Notes under the pieces: model-generated
Seen by the model: only the letters and a program-made list of their open reading frames with translations
The model's database searches: none
What the model was told of the DNA's origin: nothing
NCBI GenBank assembly: GCA_046091905.1
Contig: JBJTCN010000034.1
Location: forward strand, 1-7,850
Source of the DNA: ZLKRG08 sp046091905
GTDB lineage: Bacteria; Actinomycetota; Actinomycetes; Nanopelagicales; Nanopelagicaceae
Direction: 5' to 3'
DNA length: 7,850 nt
Translations under genes and position numbers: made by a program
Shown: piece after piece, positions 1 through 6,305 of the stretch
How the letters are laid out: each line of letters begins with the position of its first letter
Position numbering within the stretch: the first letter of the stretch is position 1

Positions 1-33
1 AACTCGCTTCTGCTTCTCGGCATCTTTGCTCAT
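1..33 (-). CDS. 5' tip of an unidentified minus-strand gene (partial)
   Basis: An ATG at 33-31 opens a reading frame that leaves the window after 11 codons (MSKDAEKQKRV), a charged, lysine-rich N-terminus. No product can be named from so little. I call it a gene because a promoter-like pair sits upstream and its -10 box ends exactly six bases before the ATG, as expected for a leaderless start. No Shine-Dalgarno sequence is visible. It is divergent from the tRNA-Ser. It could be a chance ATG; the sequence left of the window would settle this. Confidence 0.45.
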   Translation of the reverse strand, partial: MSKDAEKQKRV

Positions 34-39
34 TAGGGA

Positions 40-67
40 AGAATACCCAGCGAGGAATTGGGTGCAA
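40..67 (-). promoter_or_regulatory. Candidate promoter of the partial minus-strand gene
   Basis: Reading the minus strand, TTGCAC (67-62) and TATTCT (45-40) are separated by 16 bases and resemble sigma70-type -35 and -10 boxes. Six bases separate TATTCT from the ATG at 33, so transcription would begin at or next to the start codon. This is seen by eye and is not experimental. Confidence 0.45.
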
Positions 68-87
68 GCCTGATTAAAAGGTAAACT
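58..87 (+). promoter_or_regulatory. Possible promoter of tRNA-Ser
   Basis: TTGGGT (58-63) and TAAACT (82-87) are 18 bases apart. The -10-like box lies 13 bases before the mature tRNA 5' end, leaving room for a short leader to be trimmed by RNase P. The -35 element overlaps the divergent -35 of the gene at 1-33, so the two promoters would share DNA. Weak consensus. Confidence 0.3.
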
Positions 88-100
88 TCACCACGTAATT

Positions 101-189
101 GGAGACGTCGCATAGCCCGGTCGAGTGCGCCTCACTGCTAACGAGGTAAGGTCTAAAAGCCTTCGAGAGTTCAAATCTCTCCGTCTCCG
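101..189 (+). tRNA. tRNA-Ser(GCU)
   Basis: This is a class II tRNA with a long variable arm, as expected for serine. The acceptor stem GGAGACG (101-107) pairs with CGTCTCC (182-188), with discriminator G at 189 and no encoded CCA. The T-arm is perfect: GAGAG (165-169), loop TTCAAAT, CTCTC (177-181). The anticodon loop CTGCTAA (135-141) carries GCT at 137-139, which reads AGC/AGU serine codons. The anticodon stem pairs four of five bases, with an A-C at the loop-closing position. It converges on the broken gene at 230-1273. Confidence 0.95.
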
Positions 190-196
190 CTCCTTC

Positions 197-225
197 ACTT
201 TAATTGAATTACATTAAATTAAAGT
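197..225. terminator. AT-rich inverted repeat between converging tRNA-Ser and the broken gene
   Basis: ACTTTAATT (197-205) and AATTAAAGT (217-225) are perfect 9-bp inverted copies with an 11-base loop. They sit in the 40-base gap between the tRNA-Ser 3' end and the stop codon of the minus-strand gene. The position suits a bidirectional transcript end. The stem is almost pure A/T and no strong T-run follows, so terminator function is only an inference. Confidence 0.35.
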
Positions 226-229
226 TCAA

Positions 230-925
230 TCAGGCGCGGATGATGTTGACCGCATTAATTGTAATAATCGCAATTCCCACAATAATGCCGAGATGTTTTG
301 GATGAAGTTTTGCCACGAATTTAGCAGCAATTGGTGCGGCAATTACGCCACCCAATGCTAAGCCGCCAACTGTGGCCCACTCCAATTCAATTTTGTTGAA
401 ATTTATTAGGAATCCAAGACTTGCAGCAAGCGCTACACAAAATTCAGAGGCACTAACAGTGCCAATAACTTTTCTAGGCGCTGTAGAGGTTGTCGAAATT
501 ATGGTTGGCGTTTTAGGAAGCTGATCTATACCAGAACCATCAAATGAGACAAATTTCTGAATTTGAGTAGTGACTTCAGCATTGTGTAAATCTTTAAATT
601 CAATATCTAAAATCTGGCAACCATTTGCTGTGGCAGTTTGCTTTACGTTGGTATACCAATCTATATATTTTGTAATGTATTTATTTAATTCTGCATCATT
701 AACTTCAATTTGAATATCAGAGCTATTTCCCTCATGCCACTTTCCAGAGGCGTCAGCTTTCTTTAATGAGATATATCTATCCAAATGGTTTCGTCTCAAA
801 ATCAAAATATGCGGTTGAAATTTAGCAATTACCTTCTGAAGTGAATTTATGTGCAGATGCTCTGGGAAAATCTTTACGGTATGCGTGCCAGGAAAGGCGA
901 GCATCTTTTCCAACGTATTGAACAA
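230..925 (-). CDS. Sulfotransferase C-terminal part plus TauE/SafE C-terminal domain (open 3' part)
   Basis: This 231-codon stretch lies downstream of the TAA, in the same frame. Its first possible starts are TTG at 925 and ATG at 904, neither with a Shine-Dalgarno sequence, so independent translation is doubtful. Residues 1 to about 145 continue the sulfotransferase: LRRNHLDRYISLKK (43-56), WYTNVKQTA (90-98) and ILDIEFKDL (105-113). From about residue 149 the sequence becomes permease-like: PRKVIGTVSASEF (150-162), then hydrophobic segments at about 163-176, 184-200 and 211-229. This is roughly one third of a TauE/SafE protein, which normally has about 250 residues and seven to eight helices, so transport activity is not expected. 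The change of family within a few residues, around base 485-500, marks the fusion point. Confidence 0.55.
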   Translation of the reverse strand: MFNTLEKMLAFPGTHTVKIFPEHLHINSLQKVIAKFQPHILILRRNHLDRYISLKKADASGKWHEGNSSDIQIEVNDAELNKYITKYIDWYTNVKQTATANGCQILDIEFKDLHNAEVTTQIQKFVSFDGSGIDQLPKTPTIISTTSTAPRKVIGTVSASEFCVALAASLGFLINFNKIELEWATVGGLALGGVIAAPIAAKFVAKLHPKHLGIIVGIAIITINAVNIIRA

Positions 926-970
926 ATCCAGGGAGGTCTGTTCAAAGCGATAATGCTGCCAATTGCGCTT

Positions 971-1273
971 TTAACGACGGGTATTTAGAAAATAACGCCA
1001 AGAGAAGAATGGGATGTACTTATTTAAATATTCGACAATCGGGCTCCACTGATTAAAGATAAAAAATTCTCCGTAGTAATGCATCCCAATTTTGTCATGA
1101 TTAATCATGGAAGCTAGCGCATGGGTACCAGATCTTGGAAAAGAAATTATTAAAACTAATTTTGACTTTGGATCTCTTTTAGCAGTCGGGCGATACTTCA
1201 ATAAGTATTTAACATTAGATAGAAATTTACCAAGACCATGTTGGAATCCGTAATCGCTCTTCGCACTCGCCAC
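971..1273 (-). CDS. Sulfotransferase N-terminal fragment (open 5' part of the broken gene)
   Basis: This is the 100-codon portion that would be translated before the TAA at 973-971. It starts with GTG; an in-frame stop lies three codons upstream and no ATG lies nearby, so the start is well bounded. Residues 38-43 are a hydrophobic beta strand (KLVLII) leading into the P-loop-like SFPRSGTHAL (44-53), which binds the 5'-phosphosulfate of PAPS. The fragment ends at FLNTRR, before the 3'-phosphate-binding region and most of the acceptor site, so alone it cannot be a working enzyme. Family members usually span roughly 250-300 residues. A TANNNT box lies six bases before the GTG, so the fragment may still be transcribed. 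Confidence 0.6.
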   Translation of the reverse strand: MASAKSDYGFQHGLGKFLSNVKYLLKYRPTAKRDPKSKLVLIISFPRSGTHALASMINHDKIGMHYYGEFFIFNQWSPIVEYLNKYIPFFSWRYFLNTRR

Positions 1274-1279
1274 GCAGGG

Positions 1280-1285
1280 ATGTTA
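1280..1285 (-). promoter_or_regulatory. -10 box for the sulfotransferase fragment
   Basis: On the minus strand TAACAT (1285-1280) is preceded by TGA, giving an extended -10 (TGN-TANNNT). Exactly six bases separate it from GTG at 1273. No convincing -35 box is present. The spacing suggests a leaderless transcript beginning at the start codon. Confidence 0.4.
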
Positions 1286-1299
1286 TCAATGGGGTGAGG

Positions 1300-1305
1300 T
1301 AACCT
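1300..1305 (+). promoter_or_regulatory. -10 box for the first glycosyltransferase
   Basis: TAACCT is followed by six bases and then GTG at 1312, the same arrangement as at other gene starts in the window. It supports GTG 1312 over TTG 1306 as the start. The competing reading is that GAGGT (1296-1300) is a ribosome binding site for TTG 1306, five bases away. Confidence 0.4.
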
Positions 1306-1311
1306 TTGCTA

Positions 1312-2127
1312 GTGCCACAGCAGAGCAATGTAACTTTGAGCAAGAGCACCTCCTTTGCCAAAGAACTCGCAGAGATTTCTCAGATTAGAGCAGCTCGCCG
1401 TAGTCGAATTAAAGATTATCCGGTGATAAGCGTAGTTATTGCCACGCTAAGGCCAAATGATTTAGAAAATATTTTGCAACAACTCTTAAAGCAAACTTTA
1501 CCGAAATTTGAATTATTACTTGGGCTACACGCAATTGAATTAAATTCAAAACACAAAGCGCTAATAAAGAAATTACAATCACGCAAAGTTTCAGTTCTAC
1601 ATTTTAAATTTACTAAGAGTGCAACTTTAGGTGAAATCCTTTCTGCACTTTGTGAAAAATCATCTGGTGCTTATATTTCTAAAATGGATGATGATGACTA
1701 TTACGGTCCTGAACATTTAAGAGATCTAATTGATACTGCGCTAGATACCAAGGCCGAGGTAGTAGGTCGCGCGATGAATTATGTTTATTTAGAGCCACTT
1801 TCGATATCCGTAAGACGTTTCTCTCCGGTCGGAATTCAAGCAGTCGAACTTTGGACCGATTGGGTATGTGGCGGAACTATTTTGGTAAAGCGCGAAGCCG
1901 CTAAAGCTGCCGGTTGGTTTGGTAAAGGAACTACCGCAGTTGACCGCTACTTATTAAGCCAAGTGAGCGAAAATGGCGGGAAGATTTATCGCACCTTTGG
2001 CGCGGGCTATATATATCGTCGCACCTTTACTTTTCACACCTATGTAACTAACTTTTCAAAGTATTTGAACAATGCCAATGAACAACGGGTTGGAATTTGG
2101 CCAGACCCTATATTTGGAACCAAATGA
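1312..2127 (+). CDS. GT-A fold glycosyltransferase (family 2/A type)
   Basis: This is probably a cytoplasmic or membrane-associated enzyme that transfers sugar from a nucleotide sugar onto a surface-glycan precursor. Numbered from GTG 1312 (271 residues), the N-terminal Rossmann-like nucleotide-binding strand is VISVVIATLRPNDLENIL (38-55). The metal-binding DxD region is KMDDDDYYGPEHL (124-136), inside an ISKMDDDD context typical of GT2 enzymes. A WVCGGTILVKR strand (184-194) and the late acidic DRYLL (211-215) match the second half of the fold. There is no membrane segment or signal peptide. TTG at 1306, two codons earlier, is the alternative start, with GAGGT five bases before it; I prefer GTG because of the TAACCT box. 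The stop overlaps the next gene by four bases (ATGA), so the two are translationally coupled. Sugar donor and acceptor cannot be read from the sequence. Confidence 0.88.
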   Translation: MPQQSNVTLSKSTSFAKELAEISQIRAARRSRIKDYPVISVVIATLRPNDLENILQQLLKQTLPKFELLLGLHAIELNSKHKALIKKLQSRKVSVLHFKFTKSATLGEILSALCEKSSGAYISKMDDDDYYGPEHLRDLIDTALDTKAEVVGRAMNYVYLEPLSISVRRFSPVGIQAVELWTDWVCGGTILVKREAAKAAGWFGKGTTAVDRYLLSQVSENGGKIYRTFGAGYIYRRTFTFHTYVTNFSKYLNNANEQRVGIWPDPIFGTK

Positions 2128-3644
2128 GTAGCGCCATTTATCGCTTCGAGCGTCCTGATGATTTAGAAGCTCTGCAAACCTGCAAGCTCTCAGTTGCAGT
2201 GGTGATCTCATGTCGCGGCGGCCAAGATAAATTAGATTTAACTTTAGCTTCGCTGTCGGTGCAGAGTTACCCAAGCAAATTGATGAGCGTTTATATTGTC
2301 GATGATGGGAGCGAACCTGCGTTAAAACTTCCTAAGATTCGTCCGGCCAAAGTTAAGTTAATTAACTACAAAAACGATGCCAAAAAGTGGGGTAAAACTA
2401 GGGCAACTAATGCGCTTACCGCCAACTTAAAAGAAGATGTACTTTGGTTTGTAGATGCAGATATGGTCTTTGATCCAGAACATTTAGCTCATCATATGAA
2501 GTGGCATCATGATTCTGATGATTACGCAGTACTTGGCTGGAAGCGATTTGTAAAAGAGTGGGGATATAGCCCAGCTCAATTAAAGCAACGATTACTTGCT
2601 GGAGAATTCTTGGATTTACATGAAGAGAACTGGGGTAAAGAGCGCTGGGAAGAACGATCAATTCGTACCAATGATTTACAGAACCCAGGCATGGAAGGTT
2701 TCCGAAATTTTGTTGGCGCTACATTTTCAATGCATAACAAACGCTGGAAAGAATTGGGTGGCTATAACGCGGATTTAACTACCGGCGAAGATACCGAATT
2801 AGGTTGGCGAGTTCAAAACTCTGGTTTGCGCATGGTGGCAGATCGCCAAGCACATTCATGGCATCTTGGTTACAGCACCGTAGAAGAGAATAAAGAAGAG
2901 ATTAGTCGCCACAATAATCCGGCGCTCGCACAGTTAATTCCAGAGATGAAATCTATTCGCGCCAACAGTAAAGAGCGCTTTCAGGTTTCTAATTACGAAG
3001 TAGTACTAGATGTAAGAAATTGTAATTTAGTTCAGCTACAGAAACTGGAATCAGAATTACTTGAAACCCCTGGTACTCAAGCAGAGTTTCTATTGCTAGG
3101 AAATTGGAGCGATTTAAAGAAGCGCTATTCACCTGTTAAAGATACTTTTGCAGACTTGCGTGAAATTCAAAATTGGTTAAAGGGAAGTCCACAATATGAA
3201 TTTAAAGATATCAGCGCAGATGCGCAGATTCGTATTGAAGAGATTCTGGAACTATTTACAGTATCAGCAATTCCGCTGCATATCTTTGCAGAAGCGGAAT
3301 TTGCGTTGAATTTAAAGGATTTAATCAACCACACCTTGGCCAAAGAATTTGGTCTTTTGGGTCTTGCCAATAACCAAGATCGACGTGCATTTGTGTTGAT
3401 TAATCCGGCGTTGGCTCGTGCTCGTCGCACTAAAGGCGATACCTATGCAAATATCGCTGCCCAATTTGGCGTGCATTGGATGACTTATGAGAAGTTCTTA
3501 GAAGTTTATGATGGCAAGAAATCTACCGTTGCTAGATTTGCAAGATTTGTTAAACGCGAAGGCAAGAAAATTAATTCGCCTAAGCAATTAGCGGCATTTA
3601 TTGGCAAGATTTTAAAATTGGTTAAAAGGAAAATTCTTAAATGA
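2124..3644 (+). CDS. GT2-family glycosyltransferase with extra C-terminal region
   Basis: A 506-residue protein starting at ATG 2124, which overlaps the previous stop as ATGA. A longer TTG-started reading is unnecessary. The first ~255 residues are a clear GT-A domain: VAVVISCRGGQDKLDLTLASL (24-44), YIVDDGSEP (57-65), NDAKKWGKTRATN (84-96), the metal-binding VDADMVF (110-116), and then NFVGATFSMHNKRWKELGGYN (195-215), GEDTELGWR (221-229) and HSWHLG (244-249). These match GT2 enzymes carrying the Glyco_transf_7C-like end, with the GED acidic residues as probable base and acceptor site. About 250 more residues follow, without membrane segments, and end in a lysine-rich tail (KILKLVKRKILK). Part of this region (about 302-346) looks like a worn second nucleotide-binding strand with no DxD. 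The product is probably a chain-extending or repeat-unit transferase for a surface polysaccharide. Confidence 0.9.
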   Translation: MSSAIYRFERPDDLEALQTCKLSVAVVISCRGGQDKLDLTLASLSVQSYPSKLMSVYIVDDGSEPALKLPKIRPAKVKLINYKNDAKKWGKTRATNALTANLKEDVLWFVDADMVFDPEHLAHHMKWHHDSDDYAVLGWKRFVKEWGYSPAQLKQRLLAGEFLDLHEENWGKERWEERSIRTNDLQNPGMEGFRNFVGATFSMHNKRWKELGGYNADLTTGEDTELGWRVQNSGLRMVADRQAHSWHLGYSTVEENKEEISRHNNPALAQLIPEMKSIRANSKERFQVSNYEVVLDVRNCNLVQLQKLESELLETPGTQAEFLLLGNWSDLKKRYSPVKDTFADLREIQNWLKGSPQYEFKDISADAQIRIEEILELFTVSAIPLHIFAEAEFALNLKDLINHTLAKEFGLLGLANNQDRRAFVLINPALARARRTKGDTYANIAAQFGVHWMTYEKFLEVYDGKKSTVARFARFVKREGKKINSPKQLAAFIGKILKLVKRKILK

Positions 3645-4984
3645 GTAAGCCATCCATAATTCTTGCTACTAGCAATGGCATTGGAATGGGACACTTAGCT
3701 CGCGCTAGCGCGATTGCTAAAGCTTTAAAAAATGATGCTAACCCAATTATTGTCTCTATGGCCGGTGGAATTGCAGAGATTCCAGATGCACTTGGTATTC
3801 CTTGCGAATATATCCCAGGCAAAGATCGTCGTTGGATGCCAAGACCAAAATGGGATCTGTACTTACGCGATCGTCTAGTTGCGCTAATTGACGAAACCGA
3901 TGCCAAAATTCTTACCTACGATGGCGTGGTCCCTTACGCGGGTGTAATTGCTGCGCGCATTGTTCGCCCAAATGTGAAATTAGTTTGGATTCGCCGAGGG
4001 CTGTGGCAGAGGAAGATCCATCGCTTTGCACTACCCCTGCAATCGGCTTCAATGGATTTAATTGTCGAACCAGGTGATTACGCATTTGCTTATGACCGCG
4101 GCCCAACTTCAATGCGAAAAGATGCGCTACGTACTGCGCCAGTTTCTTTATATCAATCAAATGAGGCCCTATCTAAAGAGGAATCTCGCAAAACATTAGG
4201 TATTGATCAAAATCGTCCTGCAGTATTAGTACAACTGGGCACTGGCGCAGATGATGCCAATGAAAAAATGACAGCCGCGCTAAAAGGCTTGCTGGAATGG
4301 CCTGATTTACAAGTAGTTTTAACTAAAGAACCAGTTGATAAGCACGGAAATTCACTTGCCCCAGCAGGTTTAGATATCAAAGTAATTAGATATTTTCCTT
4401 TAGCAAAAGCATTAGCGGCTTTTGATGCCGGAGTATGTGCAACTGGATATAACGGCGTTCATGAATTACTAGCGGCAAAAGTACCTACTGTATTAGTTTC
4501 CAATATTCGCGGCATGGATGATCAAGAAGCTCGCGCTAAATGGTGCCATGATTTCGGATACGCGCTGCGTGCAAATCAAGCAGATCTAAATGACATCACA
4601 AACACGGTCAAAGAGTTACAAGATCCAAATATGCGCGCCTCGTTATCTTTCAAATGCGCCGAACTTCCGGCACCTATTGGCGGAGAAGAGATTGCACACA
4701 AACTCCTGCAATTTATTTCTAGTCCCTCTAAATCAAATAATCTTGCGCGCATTATTCTCTTTCAATCGCTACGCTATTTAGCAATCGGTTATCGCGCAAT
4801 CATCAAGCAAAAAGTAACTGCCAACGTTTCTAACGAAGCAACCATCTTTAGCGATTCCACAAACGCAGCAGAGCTTCATAAAAATATCCGCTCTGGAACA
4901 CGCTTCGAACACTTAATCTCTGGCGCTTCAGAGCGATATCAGCAGATTCGCCGCCAAATTGCTGGGAATTATTACGGCCAATAG
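3641..4984 (+). CDS. GT-B fold glycosyltransferase, MurG/UGT-like
   Basis: A 447-residue protein whose ATG overlaps the preceding stop (ATGA), with AAAAGGA about ten bases upstream as a modest ribosome binding site. The N-terminal domain opens with SIILATSNGIGMGHLARASA (5-24). Its glycine-rich loop and H18 resemble MurG and related GT28/UGT enzymes, where this loop contacts the acceptor and diphosphate. The C-terminal domain has VLVQLGTGADD (195-205), a VVLTK strand (225-229), YFPLAKALAAFDAGVCATGYN (251-271), then GVHELLAAKVPTVLVSN (272-288) and DDQEARAKW (293-301), the usual donor-binding pattern. Free-standing family members end near residue 360. Here ~90 more residues follow, with an amphipathic stretch (about 369-390) and a basic, Ser/Thr-rich tail. 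It is not MurG itself, since the context is a glycan module with no cell-division genes. Donor and acceptor are unknown. Confidence 0.88.
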   Translation: MSKPSIILATSNGIGMGHLARASAIAKALKNDANPIIVSMAGGIAEIPDALGIPCEYIPGKDRRWMPRPKWDLYLRDRLVALIDETDAKILTYDGVVPYAGVIAARIVRPNVKLVWIRRGLWQRKIHRFALPLQSASMDLIVEPGDYAFAYDRGPTSMRKDALRTAPVSLYQSNEALSKEESRKTLGIDQNRPAVLVQLGTGADDANEKMTAALKGLLEWPDLQVVLTKEPVDKHGNSLAPAGLDIKVIRYFPLAKALAAFDAGVCATGYNGVHELLAAKVPTVLVSNIRGMDDQEARAKWCHDFGYALRANQADLNDITNTVKELQDPNMRASLSFKCAELPAPIGGEEIAHKLLQFISSPSKSNNLARIILFQSLRYLAIGYRAIIKQKVTANVSNEATIFSDSTNAAELHKNIRSGTRFEHLISGASERYQQIRRQIAGNYYGQ

Positions 4985-4991
4985 AATTGGC
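4977..4991 (+). other. Hairpin at the glycosyltransferase/reductase junction
   Basis: GCCAAT (4977-4982) and ATTGGC (4986-4991) are perfect inverted copies with a three-base loop (AGA). The stem contains the TAG stop of the upstream gene and ends seven bases before the fprA-like ATG, where no Shine-Dalgarno sequence is visible. It could slow entry of new ribosomes and make the reductase depend on ribosomes arriving from upstream. No T-run follows, so it is not a standard terminator. Short hairpins also arise by chance. Confidence 0.35.
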
Positions 4992-4998
4992 GTAAATC

Positions 4999-6267
4999 AT
5001 GGCTACATATTCAATTGGGATCATTGGGGCTGGACCATCTGGTTACTTTGCTGCCCAAGCGCTACAGAATTTAGAGAGCGATGATCTTAAATTTTCTATC
5101 GATTTAATTGAGCGCCTACCAACCCCTTGGGGTTTAGTAAGAAGTGGTGTGGCTCCAGATCATCCAAAAATTAAGAGCGTCTCTAAAGTATTTGAAAAGG
5201 TGGCTACCGCTGGCAATGTTTCGCTCTTTGGAAATGTAGAAGTAGGCTGGGATATTTCGCTAGAAACCTTGAAAAACGCTTATGACGCGGTAATTATCGC
5301 ATCCGGCACCTCACTTGGTAAGAAGCTTGGTATTCCAGGTGAAGAGTTAACCAACTCATTATCTGCAGCAGATTTTGTTCCTTGGTATAACGGCCATCCA
5401 GATTATGTAAATATCAATTTAGATCTAACTTCAGATACCGCAATTGTGATAGGCGCTGGCAACGTGGCTATGGATTGTGCACGCATCTTGGCGCTGGAAC
5501 CATCCGAACTTGATGCCACCGATACCGCAGAGCATGCAATTTCGGAGTTAAAGAAATCGAATATTCGCAAGGTTTATATCTGCGCTCGTCGCGGCGCAGA
5601 ATTTGCAGCCTTCACCTCACCAGAACTTCGTGAGCTGCCAGATTTAGAACATACCAATGTAATTATCAATAAGCAGGAAATACTTGATGCGCTAACTCGC
5701 GTGGGAGATCAACCAGAAAAGCACGTTAAGAGCAATTTGGATGCCATGTTAAATATTGCCTCTAATGAAGCGCACCCACATGAGCGCACAATGGAATTTC
5801 TTTTCCAACATGTACCTGTTTCAATAAATGGCAATGGCAAAGTTGAGAGCGTAACTTTTAAAACTCCAGAGGGTGAAAAAACCATCAATTGCGGTTTAGT
5901 TATTTCGGCAATCGGTTATCAACCAAAGCCAGCCGAAGGCTTGCCAATTGAAGGTTCAAAACTTGCGAATATTGACGGCCATATTGATTCGAATTTATAT
6001 GTAGTTGGCTGGGCAAAGCGCGGACCTTCTGGTGTTATCGGCACCAATAAATCAGATGCTGCGGAGGTAATGAGGAAATTGGTGGAGCAACTTCCATCTA
6101 CTCCAAAAGCAGAATTTGATTTAGGTGCGCTATTAGATGCAAGAATAGTTACACAACCAATTTGGGAGAAAATAAATCAAGCAGAGATTGCAGCAGGTGA
6201 ACCTTTAGGAAAACCGCGGTTAAAGGCGGTTTCTCGCGAGGAATTGTTCGGTTTGGGTAACGTTTAA
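4999..6267 (+). CDS. fprA: Ferredoxin-NADP+ reductase, FprA/adrenodoxin reductase type
   Basis: A 422-residue FAD flavoenzyme that passes electrons between NADPH and ferredoxin in the cytoplasm. The FAD-binding motif is at the N-terminus: IGIIGAGPSGYFAAQAL (6-22). The family signature PTPWGLVRSGVAPDHPKIKSV follows at 41-61. The NADP-binding loop is VIGAGNVAMDCARIL (150-164), with basic residues ARRG (196-199) that would hold the 2'-phosphate, and then FTSPELREL (205-213). The late flavin-binding segment is YVVGWAKRGPSGVIGTNKSDA (334-354). All expected parts are present and the length is near the usual ~450, so it should be functional. It follows the glycosyltransferase after a 14-base gap with no clear ribosome binding site, so co-transcription is likely. 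It has no evident link to glycan synthesis. Mycobacterial-type FprA is the closest named relative I recognise; the ferredoxin partner is not in the window. Confidence 0.93.
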   Translation: MATYSIGIIGAGPSGYFAAQALQNLESDDLKFSIDLIERLPTPWGLVRSGVAPDHPKIKSVSKVFEKVATAGNVSLFGNVEVGWDISLETLKNAYDAVIIASGTSLGKKLGIPGEELTNSLSAADFVPWYNGHPDYVNINLDLTSDTAIVIGAGNVAMDCARILALEPSELDATDTAEHAISELKKSNIRKVYICARRGAEFAAFTSPELRELPDLEHTNVIINKQEILDALTRVGDQPEKHVKSNLDAMLNIASNEAHPHERTMEFLFQHVPVSINGNGKVESVTFKTPEGEKTINCGLVISAIGYQPKPAEGLPIEGSKLANIDGHIDSNLYVVGWAKRGPSGVIGTNKSDAAEVMRKLVEQLPSTPKAEFDLGALLDARIVTQPIWEKINQAEIAAGEPLGKPRLKAVSREELFGLGNV

Positions 6268-6305
6268 ATCTTTAGTAGTATTCGCAGGCTTGAAAATTTA
6301 ATATT

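Larger units (their letters stand above)
230..1273 (-). pseudogene. Broken sulfotransferase fused in frame to a TauE/SafE permease C-terminus
   Basis: One minus-strand frame runs from GTG at 1273 to TGA at 232-230, interrupted only by TAA at 973-971. Counting through that stop gives about 347 codons. The first ~245 form a sulfotransferase of the Stf0/Sulfotransfer_3 type. Its 5'-phosphosulfate loop is SFPRSGTH (residues 44-51), and a 3'-phosphate-binding-like region LILRRNHLDRYISLKK follows at about 157-172. Such enzymes move sulfate from PAPS to glycans or lipids. The last ~85 codons match the C-terminal part of TauE/SafE anion or sulfite exporters, starting near APRKVIGTVSASEF, with glycine-rich hydrophobic helices. 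The permease N-terminus is absent. The 15 codons between the stop and residue 1 of the downstream open part read as ordinary protein, so a single nonsense change looks likely. I read this as decay after a deletion; an assembly chimera or base error remains possible. Confidence 0.75.

Noticed and set aside
902..925. Independent start for the downstream half of the broken gene (TTG 925 or ATG 904)
   Set aside because: No Shine-Dalgarno or promoter box precedes either codon, and the sequence upstream to the TAA reads as sulfotransferase, so these are internal codons of the original gene.
971..973. Programmed stop-codon readthrough or a recoded amino acid at TAA
   Set aside because: No selenocysteine-type hairpin or conserved readthrough context is apparent; TAA is not a selenocysteine or pyrrolysine codon, and the gene also carries a fusion scar, so decay or error is simpler.
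2056..2274. Minus-strand frames inside the glycosyltransferase genes (here, and at 2416-2661, 3167-3430, 3506-3694, 3637-3906, 3912-4160)
   Set aside because: All lie opposite well-supported glycosyltransferase domains, have no recognisable motifs and no start signals.
2596..2778. Plus-strand short frames inside glycosyltransferase genes (also 4590-4781)
   Set aside because: They are out-of-frame readings of conserved coding sequence, with no domain or ribosome binding site.
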